Positions 1-8,533 are shown, counted from the stretch's first letter. The stretch is 64,000 nt of DNA from Rikenellaceae bacterium (GCA_015060165.1 SUZC01000003.1:144104-208103); one strand, 5' to 3'. Numbers and translations are program-made. The notes: a model not told the origin generated them from the sequence alone.

Positions 1-2592
1 ACCGTTACAAGCGATATCGTTGTAGAGGGCGCTGGCGATGCCTCGGACTTCAAGCTTTATGCTGTTGCAAATATTGCGGCAGACGATGGCAGCTCTACTT
101 ATGGTGTGAATCAGAGTATGTTAGACGGTATTACATCGCTTGATGAACTTCAGAATGCCACAGCATCACTTTATGAGAACTCTCTATCTCGACCAAATAT
201 TATTTTGAAAGTCGGAATGTTGGAGAGTGCTACGACTACCCAGGGAACCGATGGTGTTGTTGTTCGTTCAGGTCAGATTGTACTTCATCGTATCGATGCC
301 AAGATCACGTTTAATGTAAAGAATGGCAAGTACAACGGGTTAGATGTAATCTTTAAACCTGAATCATATCAGTTGATGAACATGCCAATGCAGAGCTACT
401 TGATTGAGCGATCAACCTCAGCGGCAGCGGCCAATGGAACTAATTATTCTGCGGTCTCGACCGAGACTACAAATAGTAATCCGTTGCAGTTTGAGTTCAA
501 CGCCACATCAAATGCTTATGACACCTTCACATTCTATATGCTGGAGAGCAATCTTGCTCCCAAGCAGGCACCAACAGCTTTCAATGACCGCGATCAGAAG
601 TTGAAAAATGCTGATGGAACTTATGCCGGCACAGATGGCAATTGGGTGTGGAAGTATGCCAACGACGCTGCACCTTACGTGCAGATCAAGGGTAGTGTCG
701 ATATTCAGGGGCAGAACGAGATTATTCGTGCCGATGTAGTTTATAATGTCCACCTTGGATTTTTTAATACTACGCAGAACGTAAACGACTTCTTTACCCA
801 GCGTAATACACACTACACCTATAATCTCACCATTGAAGGCGTTCAGCAAATTCGTCTTGAGGTGACAAAAGTCGATAACCTTACAGATGACCCACAGTCT
901 GGTGCCGAGGGTAATGTGGTAGTGGCTTCAAATATCCGCAATGTCGATTGTCACTACACCCAAATTATGCTTACTCTTAAAAAACCTGATGCAGATAATG
1001 CCGATAAACTCTCTTGGTATGTGGATACTCCATACTCTACAGGACAATACACAGGGGAGAATGAGGAAGACTTTGACTATAAGTGGGTGGAGTTCTATGT
1101 GCACGATAGTGCCACTACTACTATGGCTACCTATCAAACGGCTTACCGTAAAACTCATTATGTTGACAAGATTGTCGAAGAGATGAAGAAGTGGGCAAAA
1201 GGGGAAAGTACTCTGTTCAATAATGGCAGCGACACAGCTTATGTTACCGCCTTTATCAACGAGTTCTACTATGAGTATCCATTCCAATACGGCAATATTG
1301 AAGTGCAGAAAGGTGAAGCAAAAGATAAATATGATAAATCTGGGTTGGTTACTATGATTAAGAAGTGCGTAAATGGCGATAGCCGCTATATGCATATCCT
1401 TAGCGATATCGCATACAGCCCCGATGGCGATAGCTCTGAGACCAATTCACAAGTATCGATTATCCAGCGACCTATCCGCACAATTTACAATGTTGACAAG
1501 ATGGATGAAACCAATTACCTTATTTGGGGTACAGAGTCTGTAAATGAGACATATTATTTGATGAAAGGTTATATTCCATGGAATATTGGAGCAGATAGTA
1601 AGACAAATGGACTTAAAAACACAAACGCTCTATGGTTAGGCAATAGTCGTCCAACATCTAGTACCTTGTGGGAAACTTATATTAGTTATGATACGGGCTC
1701 TGATTTATCAAAAGAACCTGATGTTATAGCACAAGGGGATCAATTATCAATTTATGCTTGTATGTCGCGTAATCAGGATACTAATGGAAATGGCTCAATT
1801 GATAAATCAGAGATTAAGTGGTATATGGCTGCTATCAATCAGTTGAGCGACCTATACGTTGGAGAATCAGGACTTGACCCAGAAGCAAAACTATATCCAG
1901 ATGTTCTTAAAGACTTGCATAGTTCTCGTCCTGATGATGACAATCCTGATGATAGACAATTTTACCATTACCTTAGTAGCTTCCAGGGGGTTGATAATAA
2001 ATATAAAGGGACTATCCTATGGGCAGAGGAGTGTGTATCCTCAAGTAAGAATGCCACAGGATGGGGTACAGGTTCTGATGATCCAAATGGTGGTAGCGGT
2101 CGAGGATACGCTCGCCTTGTTCGCTGTTTAAGAAATTTAGGAGAAGATATAAATACAGGTGCAGATGTAACTCCATTGGTAAAGTACGATGCCCAAACTC
2201 GCGTCTTCGATGCTACGATGATGAATCCGGCAGCATATAGAGAGAATAGGTGGGAGGGTAATATAACTGCAGGTAGCGACCAAAATGCAGGCTATAATAA
2301 ACCGAGAGCACGTTTTGAAATAGCTCCAAGTAGAAATTCTTCTGCCGGTCTTGGACATTGTCCATCTGGTTATAGGGAACCTTCTATGCGAGAGCTCGCG
2401 CTGATATTTTCGGCAATGGGCGATGAAATAACTCAAACTTATGGTTGTGTTACTTATTGTACGAATAAAGGTACAAGTGCAAGTGATTGGCAATATTACA
2501 GAATTAACCCAAATGCTCAAGGTGGTAGATGTATTGAGCTATCTGCCAAAAACACAAATCAAAACTTCCGTTGTGTAAAAGACCTTGAATAA
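1..2592 (+). CDS. Large fimbrial/adhesin-type surface protein, 3' part (5' end outside window)
   Basis: The frame is open from base 1, so the first 35 codons before the GTG at 106 belong to the same protein and the true start lies upstream. About 863 residues are visible. The sequence is Asn/Thr/Tyr-rich beta-type, as in Mfa/Fim-related fimbrial proteins of Bacteroidales (possibly the DUF4906 group). The last 80 residues contain a Cys-rich module with CPSGYREPSMRELALIF and a terminal FRCVKDLE, which resembles the C-terminal module of the 758-residue fimbrial protein at 25294-27570 (RWRMPTKAELEYI, AVRCVYDD). I infer a tip or adhesin subunit of a fimbrial locus that begins outside the window. 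The gene is followed directly by the 205-bp inverted-repeat module. Family membership is inferred by eye only. Confidence 0.6.
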   Translation, partial: TVTSDIVVEGAGDASDFKLYAVANIAADDGSSTYGVNQSMLDGITSLDELQNATASLYENSLSRPNIILKVGMLESATTTQGTDGVVVRSGQIVLHRIDAKITFNVKNGKYNGLDVIFKPESYQLMNMPMQSYLIERSTSAAAANGTNYSAVSTETTNSNPLQFEFNATSNAYDTFTFYMLESNLAPKQAPTAFNDRDQKLKNADGTYAGTDGNWVWKYANDAAPYVQIKGSVDIQGQNEIIRADVVYNVHLGFFNTTQNVNDFFTQRNTHYTYNLTIEGVQQIRLEVTKVDNLTDDPQSGAEGNVVVASNIRNVDCHYTQIMLTLKKPDADNADKLSWYVDTPYSTGQYTGENEEDFDYKWVEFYVHDSATTTMATYQTAYRKTHYVDKIVEEMKKWAKGESTLFNNGSDTAYVTAFINEFYYEYPFQYGNIEVQKGEAKDKYDKSGLVTMIKKCVNGDSRYMHILSDIAYSPDGDSSETNSQVSIIQRPIRTIYNVDKMDETNYLIWGTESVNETYYLMKGYIPWNIGADSKTNGLKNTNALWLGNSRPTSSTLWETYISYDTGSDLSKEPDVIAQGDQLSIYACMSRNQDTNGNGSIDKSEIKWYMAAINQLSDLYVGESGLDPEAKLYPDVLKDLHSSRPDDDNPDDRQFYHYLSSFQGVDNKYKGTILWAEECVSSSKNATGWGTGSDDPNGGSGRGYARLVRCLRNLGEDINTGADVTPLVKYDAQTRVFDATMMNPAAYRENRWEGNITAGSDQNAGYNKPRARFEIAPSRNSSAGLGHCPSGYREPSMRELALIFSAMGDEITQTYGCVTYCTNKGTSASDWQYYRINPNAQGGRCIELSAKNTNQNFRCVKDLE

Positions 2593-2594
2593 TA

Positions 2595-2799
2595 AAAACT
2601 CTTTTACAGGCCTGCTCTGATGGGCAGGCTTGTTTTGGGGGCCGAGGCGCTTCCGGAACCCGATATGACACGCCTGGGAGCCTGGGCTCTGCACTTTGCA
2701 GCGCAGGTAGTGTCGAAGCCAAGCGTAAACAAGTTTACGCCTAATCTGAAATCCCAATTTTATTCCCTCCCCGCAGCCCACGGTTGCGGGGATTTTTTT
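2595..2799 (+). repeat. Copy 1 of 205-bp inverted multi-hairpin 3' module
   Basis: Begins 3 bases after the stop codon of the preceding fimbrial-type gene. Bases 2660-2766 are identical, in reverse complement, to 22970-23076 (107 bp without a difference), and the flanks to 2595 and 2799 are similar but diverged. It contains several hairpins: GCCTGC/GCAGGC near 2611-2631, a perfect GCGTAAAC-aa-GTTTACGC palindrome near 2722-2740, and a terminal terminator at 2769-2791. The other copy sits just after the stop of the last gene of the minus-strand fimbrial operon, so both copies are 3' tails of fimbrial-type genes. Confidence 0.9.
2769..2799 (+). terminator. Intrinsic terminator ending the fimbrial-type gene and repeat module
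   Basis: Stem CCCCGCA (2769-2775) with TGCGGGG (2785-2791), followed by seven T. The equivalent hairpin in copy 2 (22947-22967) has CCTCGCA with TGCGAGG: the third pair changed from C:G to T:A while staying paired. Confidence 0.85.
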
Positions 2800-2998
2800 G
2801 TCCGCTTACGCAGGAAAGAGAGCGTGTGAGAGTGAGCGTGCGCATGAGTATGTGAGAGAGTGCTTACACAAAAGAATACGTGTGTATATGTTTAAGTATA
2901 TATGTATGGTGGGGCGTAGGGCATTGCCGGTTCAATATAACGTAGCCGCAACACACCTCGCTCGACAGTCCCGCGACAATCGAAGAGCAAGCAATCGC
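2800..2998. other. Intergenic stretch with no recognised gene
   Basis: About 200 bases between two convergent terminators. There is a GT/GA-rich low-complexity part (about 2815-2920). I see no convincing open frame, promoter or RNA. Confidence 0.5.
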
Positions 2999-3034
2999 AA
3001 AAAAATACCCGCCACGACCATCGGTCGGGCGGGC
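2999..3034 (-). terminator. Terminator of the GH97 gene
   Basis: On the minus strand a GC-rich hairpin (3008-3019 with 3023-3033, loop ATC) is followed by seven T (A run at 2999-3005 on plus). It lies about 35 bases after the GH97 stop codon. Confidence 0.8.
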
Positions 3035-3066
3035 ATATGCGACGCAGAAAATCGCTTAGGCTCCGA

Positions 3067-5064
3067 TTACTTTACGGGGCTGAGTTTCATTGCGAAACCA
3101 CCGCCGTTAGCCATCTTAACCTTAATCTTCTGCTTGTTGGTAGCGTTGCTCTTCACCACGCGGAAATCCTGTGCGATAGTGTTGGCGCTGAAGCCATCGA
3201 CAAACTGTGTGAGCTGGTAAGTACCCTCGGGCAAGAATGAGAGGTCAACCTCTACCTCGCGGCCATTCCAGTTGTTCAAGCCGCCGATATACCAATCCTC
3301 GCCGCTGCGGCGTGCCAAAGTTGCGAACTCGCCAATCTTACCGTCCAAAGCTACTGTAGCATCCCAAACGGTAGGGATTGTGGCGATAAACTCGGTACAA
3401 ACGGGCTCCTTCTCGTAGTTGCTTGGTGAGTCGCACAACATATTAAATGGAGACTCGTAGAGCACATACATAGCCAACTGGTGGCAACGTGTACCCTGAC
3501 TCATAGGCTCGTAGTAGTTCTTGCGGTAGCTGCTCTTTGTTCCGTTGAGCATAGCACCCTGAGTGTAGTCCATAGGGCCGGCAACCATACGGATAAACGG
3601 AATCTGAACATCGTAAGTAACCTGATCGAAATCCTGCAATGTAGACCACTTCATCTGCTCCAAACCGTTCACACCCTCGTAGTTTACAACGTTGGGGTAC
3701 TTGCGTGACAATCCGCAAGGCTTGTATGCTCCGTGGAAGTCTACCATCAACTTATACTTCGCAGCTGTGGCAGCAGCACGCTCGAAGAAATCGACCATGG
3801 GCTGGTCGTCGCGATCCATAAAGTCGATTTTGAAGCCCTTGACGCCCATATCGGCATAGTGCTTAAACACATTCTCCATATCGCGGTCAACAGCCCAATA
3901 GCCGCCCCACAATACGATACCTACACCGCGAGTCTTACCATAGTCAACCAAGTGCTTGAGGTCGATCTGAGGGATAATCTGCAACAAGTCGGCCTTCAGG
4001 TTTACGTTCCAACCCTCGTCCAAAATCACATACTCGATACCGTTGCGAGCAGCGAAGTCGATGTAATACTCATATGTCTTGTTGTTGATGCCGGGCTTGA
4101 AATCCACACCATACAATCCCCAGCAGTTCCACCAATCCCAAGCAACCTTGCCAGGCTTAATCCACGATGTATCGCCAATAGCGTTAGGAGCGCTCAAGCG
4201 GAATACCATATCATCGTTCAAAAGCTCGGCATCGTTGTCAGCAACAATACATATACGCCATGGGAATGAGCGTGCACCACTAATCTCGGCGATGTGTGGC
4301 TTACGGCTCTCGACCATACCCTGCAACATATTGTGACCTCCCTGCTTGATCTTGTCGGGTACTGGAGCATAGTGTGCATTGAGCTTGCTCTCACCCTTTG
4401 AGTGGAGGTACATACCCGGGTAGCTTACAAGATCGGTCTCGGTAATGCAGACCTTCTTGTCGCCCAAGTCAACCAACACGGGCAGGAACATCAAGCGGTT
4501 CTGGCCCATCTGGCTCATCTTCTCGATGATGTAGGGCTGCTCGAATGACTGGAAATACTGCTGCTCGAAGGTCTTGTTCTTGTTGCTGCGAGTGTAAGAG
4601 CAATAGACTGTGTTGTCGCCCTCGAAAGCGAACTCCGAAGTCTCGTTCTTTACAATATAGTCACCCTTGCGAGCCGACACGAAACGGTAGGCTGCAGCCT
4701 CGTCGTAAGCGCGGAACTCGATCGAGTAGTCGCCCTTGAATGAGAGGGTGAGTGTAGTGCAGTTGTTCTCCACCTCGGCCTTCTTGTAGACCGGAGCAGG
4801 GATAACCTCGCTAATCTTGCCTACGGTAGCCTTACGCAAGCGTGGAGCTACGCCCCAAGTCTCGTTCTCGCCAATCTGCATAGCGATCTGCGAGGGATTG
4901 ATGATGGTCTTACCATCCTTCTCGACACTCCAACGAACATCCTGGTCGATGGTTACAGTAACCTTCAACTTTCCGTCGGGAGATGAGATGCTCTTAACAG
5001 TCGGTTTAGCTTCGGCAACCAACAGTGAGCAGAGTGCCAACATTAAAAATGTAAATTTCTTCAT
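3067..5064 (-). CDS. Glycoside hydrolase family 97 (retaining, alpha-galactosidase-like)
   Basis: 665 residues, the usual GH97 length. A Sec signal peptide covers about residues 1-19 (ending VAEA). The N-terminal beta-sandwich runs to about 280, a (beta/alpha)8 catalytic domain about 300-560, then a C-terminal sheet domain. Catalytic-region motifs are KIDFMDRDD (412-420) and NYEGVNGLEQ (461-470). From memory, the retaining GH97 enzyme BT1871 uses Asp415 and Glu470; Asp414 and Glu469 here fit those roles, whereas inverting SusB-type enzymes lack the Asp nucleophile. A periplasmic alpha-galactosidase or alpha-glycosidase is therefore likely. The gene stands alone with its own terminator. On the minus strand a -7-like TACCTTTG lies at 5170-5163. 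Confidence 0.9.
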   Translation of the reverse strand: MKKFTFLMLALCSLLVAEAKPTVKSISSPDGKLKVTVTIDQDVRWSVEKDGKTIINPSQIAMQIGENETWGVAPRLRKATVGKISEVIPAPVYKKAEVENNCTTLTLSFKGDYSIEFRAYDEAAAYRFVSARKGDYIVKNETSEFAFEGDNTVYCSYTRSNKNKTFEQQYFQSFEQPYIIEKMSQMGQNRLMFLPVLVDLGDKKVCITETDLVSYPGMYLHSKGESKLNAHYAPVPDKIKQGGHNMLQGMVESRKPHIAEISGARSFPWRICIVADNDAELLNDDMVFRLSAPNAIGDTSWIKPGKVAWDWWNCWGLYGVDFKPGINNKTYEYYIDFAARNGIEYVILDEGWNVNLKADLLQIIPQIDLKHLVDYGKTRGVGIVLWGGYWAVDRDMENVFKHYADMGVKGFKIDFMDRDDQPMVDFFERAAATAAKYKLMVDFHGAYKPCGLSRKYPNVVNYEGVNGLEQMKWSTLQDFDQVTYDVQIPFIRMVAGPMDYTQGAMLNGTKSSYRKNYYEPMSQGTRCHQLAMYVLYESPFNMLCDSPSNYEKEPVCTEFIATIPTVWDATVALDGKIGEFATLARRSGEDWYIGGLNNWNGREVEVDLSFLPEGTYQLTQFVDGFSANTIAQDFRVVKSNATNKQKIKVKMANGGGFAMKLSPVK

Positions 5065-5162
5065 GATATTATAGATTAGTTAAAATTTTATTCATTCGCT
5101 TGCGCCTAATGTGCAATATGTCAATCAATCACGAACTATCCAAATAGGCATAAAAGGTGCAC

Positions 5163-5170
5163 CAAAGGTA
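5163..5170 (-). promoter_or_regulatory. -7 element (TACCTTTG) for the GH97 gene
   Basis: Perfect TAnnTTTG on the minus strand about 100 bases upstream of the GH97 start. No clear TTTG is found at the -33 position, so confidence is moderate. Confidence 0.5.
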
Positions 5171-5176
5171 GTATGT

Positions 5177-5209
5177 TTTGCGCGAAAATAAAAATTTTAC
5201 TTATCTTTA
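5177..5209 (+). promoter_or_regulatory. Promoter candidate for the cystatin-like gene
   Basis: TTTG at 5177-5180 and TATCTTTA at 5202-5209 with a 21-bp spacer. A second element, perfect TAAGTTTG at 5231-5238, is so close to the ATG at 5241 that it would start transcripts past it and favour the in-frame ATG at 5253. Confidence 0.4.
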
Positions 5210-5240
5210 TCATCAAATTTAACCTTAAAGTAAGTTTGCA

Positions 5241-5618
5241 ATGCGATTATTGATGATATTAACCATTTTAGCACTCTCTCCGCTATGCAATGCGTGCGAT
5301 TCGCTATCGGGCCTGTTTCCTGGCTCTACGCCTCAGGCTCAAAGCGTTGGTGGATATACCGAAGCACGTCGCTTGAAGGATAACGAGAAGGAGTTATTTG
5401 ATAAATATGTAGCTCGCATCGGCGATGTTGAGTACGAGGCTATGAATGTCGCAACACAGGTGGTTGCAGGTGTAAATTACCGCTTCCTGTGCAAGGGTCG
5501 CGAGGTAAAAGCCGATGGCAGTCGCGGCAAGAAGTTTTATGCCGTAATCGTGCTGCACAAGCCTCTGCCCGACCGAGGCGAGCCACACATTATCTCGATT
5601 GAACGCCAAAAACGATAG
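5241..5618 (+). CDS. Secreted stefin/cystatin-like cysteine-protease inhibitor
   Basis: 125 residues with an N-terminal signal sequence (about 1-18; the Cys at 19 could make it a lipoprotein, though the lipobox is poor). The mature part shows the three elements of the cystatin inhibitory wedge in the right order: a Gly-Gly near the mature N-terminus (VGGYTEA, Gly37-38), the QxVxG hairpin as QVVAG (73-77) followed by VNY, and a Leu-Pro second hairpin (KPLP, about 107-110) like that of stefins. In known cystatins these insert into the active-site cleft of papain-like proteases. I infer an exported inhibitor of C1-type proteases, either host enzymes or the cell's own. It stands alone between GH97 and xerC. 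An alternative start is the ATG at 5253. Confidence 0.75.
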   Translation: MRLLMILTILALSPLCNACDSLSGLFPGSTPQAQSVGGYTEARRLKDNEKELFDKYVARIGDVEYEAMNVATQVVAGVNYRFLCKGREVKADGSRGKKFYAVIVLHKPLPDRGEPHIISIERQKR

Positions 5619-5655
5619 GTGGCATCAAACAGCTGCCGAGAAGAGTTCCCGATAT

Positions 5656-6603
5656 ATGGGCATACCGCAAAAAATATCCAACACCGAGATTGTGGAGCGA
5701 TTTCTGTTGCACATCACCTCCGAGCGACGTTACTCGCCGCTGACGGTGCGTAACTATCGTCGCGATATCGAGGAGTTTGTCGAGTGGGGAGAGCAATATT
5801 CGGGGAAGGATAATTTCTTGTTGCAGGAGGTTCAGACGGAGGATATCCGCGAATGGATAATGTATCTCGCTGAGAGTCGCAATCTGCGTCCCTCATCGGT
5901 AAATCGCACAGTCGCTTCGTTGCGTTCGATGTATCGATATCTGCGTCGCGAGGAGATTGTAGAGCGCGATCTGTTTGCCGCCATCTCATCGCTACGCACT
6001 CCGCAGCGGTTGCCTAAATTTGTGCCCGAAGGCGATATGGTGGAGGTTGTGGAGTCAGTGCTCAGGCATCTGCAGGAGGGCGAGTGGCGCGATAGACGTG
6101 ATGCATTGATGGTGCTGATTTTTTACTCGTGCGGCATTCGACTGGCCGAACTTGCAGGAATTTGCGACGAAGATTTTGAAAATGATTATTCCACGCTTCG
6201 AGTTCGTGGAAAGGGTGATAAAGAGCGACTTGTGCCCATTGTGCCTCGCGTTGCAGTCGAAATCAAGCGTTTTGTTGCCAAAAAATTTCCCCCAAATATT
6301 TGCACAGGTCGTGAAAAAACACTATTTTTATCAAAACAAGCTACCCCAATTTCGCGCATCGATGTGCAGCGCAGCGTGGCACGTCTTCTGCGGGAGTGCG
6401 GAGTGAAGGGCAAGTGTTCGCCACACGTTTTGCGTCACACCTTTGCCACGCATTTGTTGAACGACGGTGCCGATATGAGAGAAATTCAGGAGTTGATGGG
6501 GCACGCCTCGCTCAGTTCGACGCAGGTATATACCCACAACAATATTGCTCAATTGCAACGCATCTACTTCGATGCCCATCCCCGCTCCCGGGGCCGAGAT
6601 TAG
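5656..6603 (+). CDS. xerC: Tyrosine recombinase, XerC/XerD type
   Basis: 315 residues from the ATG at 5656. The open frame extends back to a TTG at 5599, but that would overlap the preceding gene, and the ATG start gives the normal Xer length with the SAM-like N-terminal domain (RRYSPLTVRNYRRD). The catalytic set is complete: Arg in CGIRLAEL, Lys in RGKGDKERLVP, HVLRHTFATHLL, the second His in LMGHAS and Tyr in TQVYTH. The expected role is resolution of chromosome dimers at dif, with a XerD partner. The short spacing to hpf (258 bp) resembles gene order I recall in other Bacteroidales. It is a housekeeping gene by sequence; it could act on other sites, but nothing here shows that. Confidence 0.9.
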   Translation: MGIPQKISNTEIVERFLLHITSERRYSPLTVRNYRRDIEEFVEWGEQYSGKDNFLLQEVQTEDIREWIMYLAESRNLRPSSVNRTVASLRSMYRYLRREEIVERDLFAAISSLRTPQRLPKFVPEGDMVEVVESVLRHLQEGEWRDRRDALMVLIFYSCGIRLAELAGICDEDFENDYSTLRVRGKGDKERLVPIVPRVAVEIKRFVAKKFPPNICTGREKTLFLSKQATPISRIDVQRSVARLLRECGVKGKCSPHVLRHTFATHLLNDGADMREIQELMGHASLSSTQVYTHNNIAQLQRIYFDAHPRSRGRD

Positions 6604-6738
6604 CTGGTAGGGCCGAATGGCTTTGTTGATGGAGGAGACGAGATTAGTTGGCAGGGCCGAATGGCTTTGTTAAAGGAGGGCCGAGATTGGTAGAACAAAT
6701 GGCTTTATTGAAGGAGGAGACGATATTAACAAAAGGCC
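6596..6738 (+). repeat. Degenerate tandem repeat, unit about 39-44 bp
   Basis: Units begin with GAGATTAG or similar at 6596, 6640, 6683 and 6722 and share GGCCGAATGGCTTTGTTGA followed by GGAGGAG. The first unit overlaps the xerC stop codon. Units decay toward the right. It has no coding potential and looks like slippage-derived DNA in the xerC-hpf spacer. Confidence 0.7.
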
Positions 6739-6804
6739 GAGTTGATTGATGGAGGTCGAAAGCAGGTAATTATGAGTAATGAGACCTTGACGGTGTTTTA
6801 TTAG

Positions 6805-6835
6805 TTGGTCGCACCCGATGGGTAGGATATATTTA
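6805..6835 (+). promoter_or_regulatory. Promoter candidate for hpf
   Basis: TTG (6805-6807), 20-bp spacer, TATATTTA (6828-6835): one mismatch to TAnnTTTG. It lies 26 bases before the hpf start. Confidence 0.45.
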
Positions 6836-6861
6836 GGTTAAACTTTTTAAATTTTGAGGCT

Positions 6862-7149
6862 ATGAACGTACAGATTCAATCAGTGAAATTCGATGCGAGC
6901 TCGAAACTTGTGGAATTCATCGAGAAAAAATTAGCCAAGTTGGACCGTTTTGCCGAAAATGCGACGGGTGCCGATGTAGTACTAAAGCTCGACAAAGATG
7001 ACGAGCACGGCAACAAAATCGCAGTAGTTACTCTCCGCGTACCGGGCGGCGACATCAGAGTCGAGGAGCAGGCACGCACTTTTGAGGAGGCTATTGATAA
7101 TTCATTAGATGTTTTGAAGCGACAGATTGAGCGTCGCAAAGACAAATAA
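6862..7149 (+). CDS. hpf: Ribosome hibernation promoting factor, short form (HPF/YfiA family)
   Basis: 95 residues, matching short HPF. The beta-alpha-beta-beta-beta-alpha fold is visible: MNVQIQSVKF, helix with LVEFIEKKLAKLDRF, strands with ADVVLKL and KIAVVTLRVPGGDI, and the C-terminal helix FEEAIDNSLDVLKRQIERRK. It binds the 30S decoding region in stationary phase and inactivates ribosomes. There is no C-terminal dimerisation domain, so 100S formation would need another factor. It is monocistronic, ended by a strong terminator. Confidence 0.9.
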   Translation: MNVQIQSVKFDASSKLVEFIEKKLAKLDRFAENATGADVVLKLDKDDEHGNKIAVVTLRVPGGDIRVEEQARTFEEAIDNSLDVLKRQIERRKDK

Positions 7150-7172
7150 ACTTTAAATCTCTAAAAGATAAA

Positions 7173-7206
7173 ATAGGGCGTCACGATTGTGACGCCCTAT
7201 CTGTTT
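7173..7206. terminator. Bidirectional terminator between hpf and the TlpA-like gene
   Basis: A perfect 12-bp stem (7173-7184 with 7189-7200) and a GATT loop, with T-rich tracts on both sides. It serves two convergent genes. Confidence 0.9.
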
Positions 7207-7219
7207 TATTGAATAGTTA

Positions 7220-8329
7220 TTACTTTATACGCTTCATCAGCTCGTCGTAGTAACCCTCTTTGTATCCCACAGCAATCTCAAAAATTTTGCCTTCAGGGTC
7301 AACCACAATCTTTGTGGGGAAGCCTCGCACGTTATACAACACTACGGGGTCGTTGTCGTCGCTGTTTGCCTCAGGGTTGTGAACGTTAATCCAAGTAAGG
7401 CCATTCTGACTTACAGCTGCACGCCATCGGTCGTAGGTATCGTTGTGGTTCACTCCCAAAATTTCAACCTTCTTCTTGTTGGCTGCATAGAATTTCTTCA
7501 TTGCAGGAAAATCCTTGACACACCAGCTGCACCACGAGCCCCAGAAGTCGACAATCACCCACTTGCCTCGCAAATCCGAAAGTTTCAACTCTTTGCCTGC
7601 GGTGGTTTTGAGTTTGAAGTCGGGAGCCTCCTGGCCAACCTTCACGGTTGCCAACTCCTTGCGTTTCTTCTCCACCTGATCGAAGATGGGCTTGAAGATT
7701 GAGTTGCGTACGTTATCGCTCAACAAATCGGCGCAAGCCACCATATCCTCTGGCGAATACAGGCTTTTGAGCAGTAGAGCCGACACCTCCTTGTCGGTGT
7801 TGTTCTTGATGAACTGCATCTTTTTACTGTGAACTCTTGCCGACATCTGATTAATTTTTTTTATCGACTCCTCACGCTGATCCTCAGGGAGTTTGTTGGT
7901 CTCATCGATGAGTTTTACGATGGCAATATAGTCCTTGTTAATCTCGTTGTGGATACGGCTGTAATCCTCGTTTACCGCAGAGCCGACAGCCTCGACGTTT
8001 ACGATGTGGCGATCCTCCATCTGAGCCTTGAACGAGATCTTCTGCCCAGGCTCGTAAACGAGTGTTATGCCCATTGAGGTGTTTACGTTGGTTACGGGAT
8101 CGATGTAGATTAAAGTCGGAGCGTCGAACTTCGCCTCAAACTCGATTTTGCCCGATTTGAGAGTCAGGGTATCGGTGCTTTGCTGCATTCCGTCAATCAA
8201 ACGTTGCTCGACAATCCAACTCTCAAATGGCGAATCGCTGATAACGCCCTTGATCACATTCGACGGGGTTGAGCAGGCTGCCAACATTGCAGTAGCCGCA
8301 AGAATAACAGATAATTTCAAACTTTTCAT
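7220..8329 (-). CDS. Thioredoxin-like lipoprotein, TlpA/ResA type with DUF4369-like N-terminus
   Basis: 369 residues. Lipoprotein signal with lipobox LAAC (Cys19). Residues about 25-220 form the beta and helical N-terminal region typical of Bacteroidota TlpA-like proteins (DUF4369 group). Residues about 230-369 are an AhpC/TSA-Redoxin thioredoxin fold with the active site WCSWC (Cys267 and Cys270) and the cis-Pro loop RGFPT. The expected role is periplasmic thiol-disulfide exchange. It stands alone, with a consensus promoter upstream and convergent to hpf. Confidence 0.88.
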   Translation of the reverse strand: MKSLKLSVILAATAMLAACSTPSNVIKGVISDSPFESWIVEQRLIDGMQQSTDTLTLKSGKIEFEAKFDAPTLIYIDPVTNVNTSMGITLVYEPGQKISFKAQMEDRHIVNVEAVGSAVNEDYSRIHNEINKDYIAIVKLIDETNKLPEDQREESIKKINQMSARVHSKKMQFIKNNTDKEVSALLLKSLYSPEDMVACADLLSDNVRNSIFKPIFDQVEKKRKELATVKVGQEAPDFKLKTTAGKELKLSDLRGKWVIVDFWGSWCSWCVKDFPAMKKFYAANKKKVEILGVNHNDTYDRWRAAVSQNGLTWINVHNPEANSDDNDPVVLYNVRGFPTKIVVDPEGKIFEIAVGYKEGYYDELMKRIK

Positions 8330-8365
8330 ATCGTTGAATTTTAAATTTATATCTCAATTTCATTA

Positions 8366-8396
8366 CAAATGTAACACATTCTCTTGAAATCTCAAA
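8366..8396 (-). promoter_or_regulatory. Consensus promoter of the TlpA-like gene
   Basis: On the minus strand TTTG (8396-8393), exactly 19 bp, then TACATTTG (8373-8366), about 36 bases before the ATG. This is a full match to the Bacteroidota -33/-7 pattern. Confidence 0.85.
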
Positions 8397-8451
8397 ACCG
8401 ATTCTGCGAGACCCTTTTTATGAGAGCTTTTGGGGCTATGCCGATCGAAAA

Positions 8452-8482
8452 TTTGCTTTGTCGGCAGAAATGTGTAACTTTG
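8452..8482 (+). promoter_or_regulatory. Consensus promoter of dnaG
   Basis: TTTG at 8452-8455, 19-bp spacer, TAACTTTG at 8475-8482. Transcription starting about 8488 leaves a leader of about 45 bases before the ATG at 8534 and excludes the longer open frame that begins at 8384. Confidence 0.85.
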
Positions 8483-8533
8483 TACACTTATAGTGTCGGT
8501 ATAATTTATGCAGTCCGACCGCAAACAACCGCT

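Noticed and set aside
2504..2829. Several overlapping short open frames over the repeat module
   Set aside because: The region is a multi-hairpin non-coding 3' tail with a terminator; frames differ between the two copies in the variable part.
5599..5655. TTG start for the Xer-type recombinase
   Set aside because: It overlaps the previous gene and adds residues with no family resemblance; the ATG at 5656 gives normal length.
5656..6603. The Xer recombinase as the invertase for the 53-kb switch
   Set aside because: It is a standard housekeeping Xer by sequence and 47 kb away; nothing links it to the inverted repeats.
8384..8533. N-terminal extension of dnaG
   Set aside because: A consensus promoter lies inside it and the canonical DnaG N-terminus starts at 8534.
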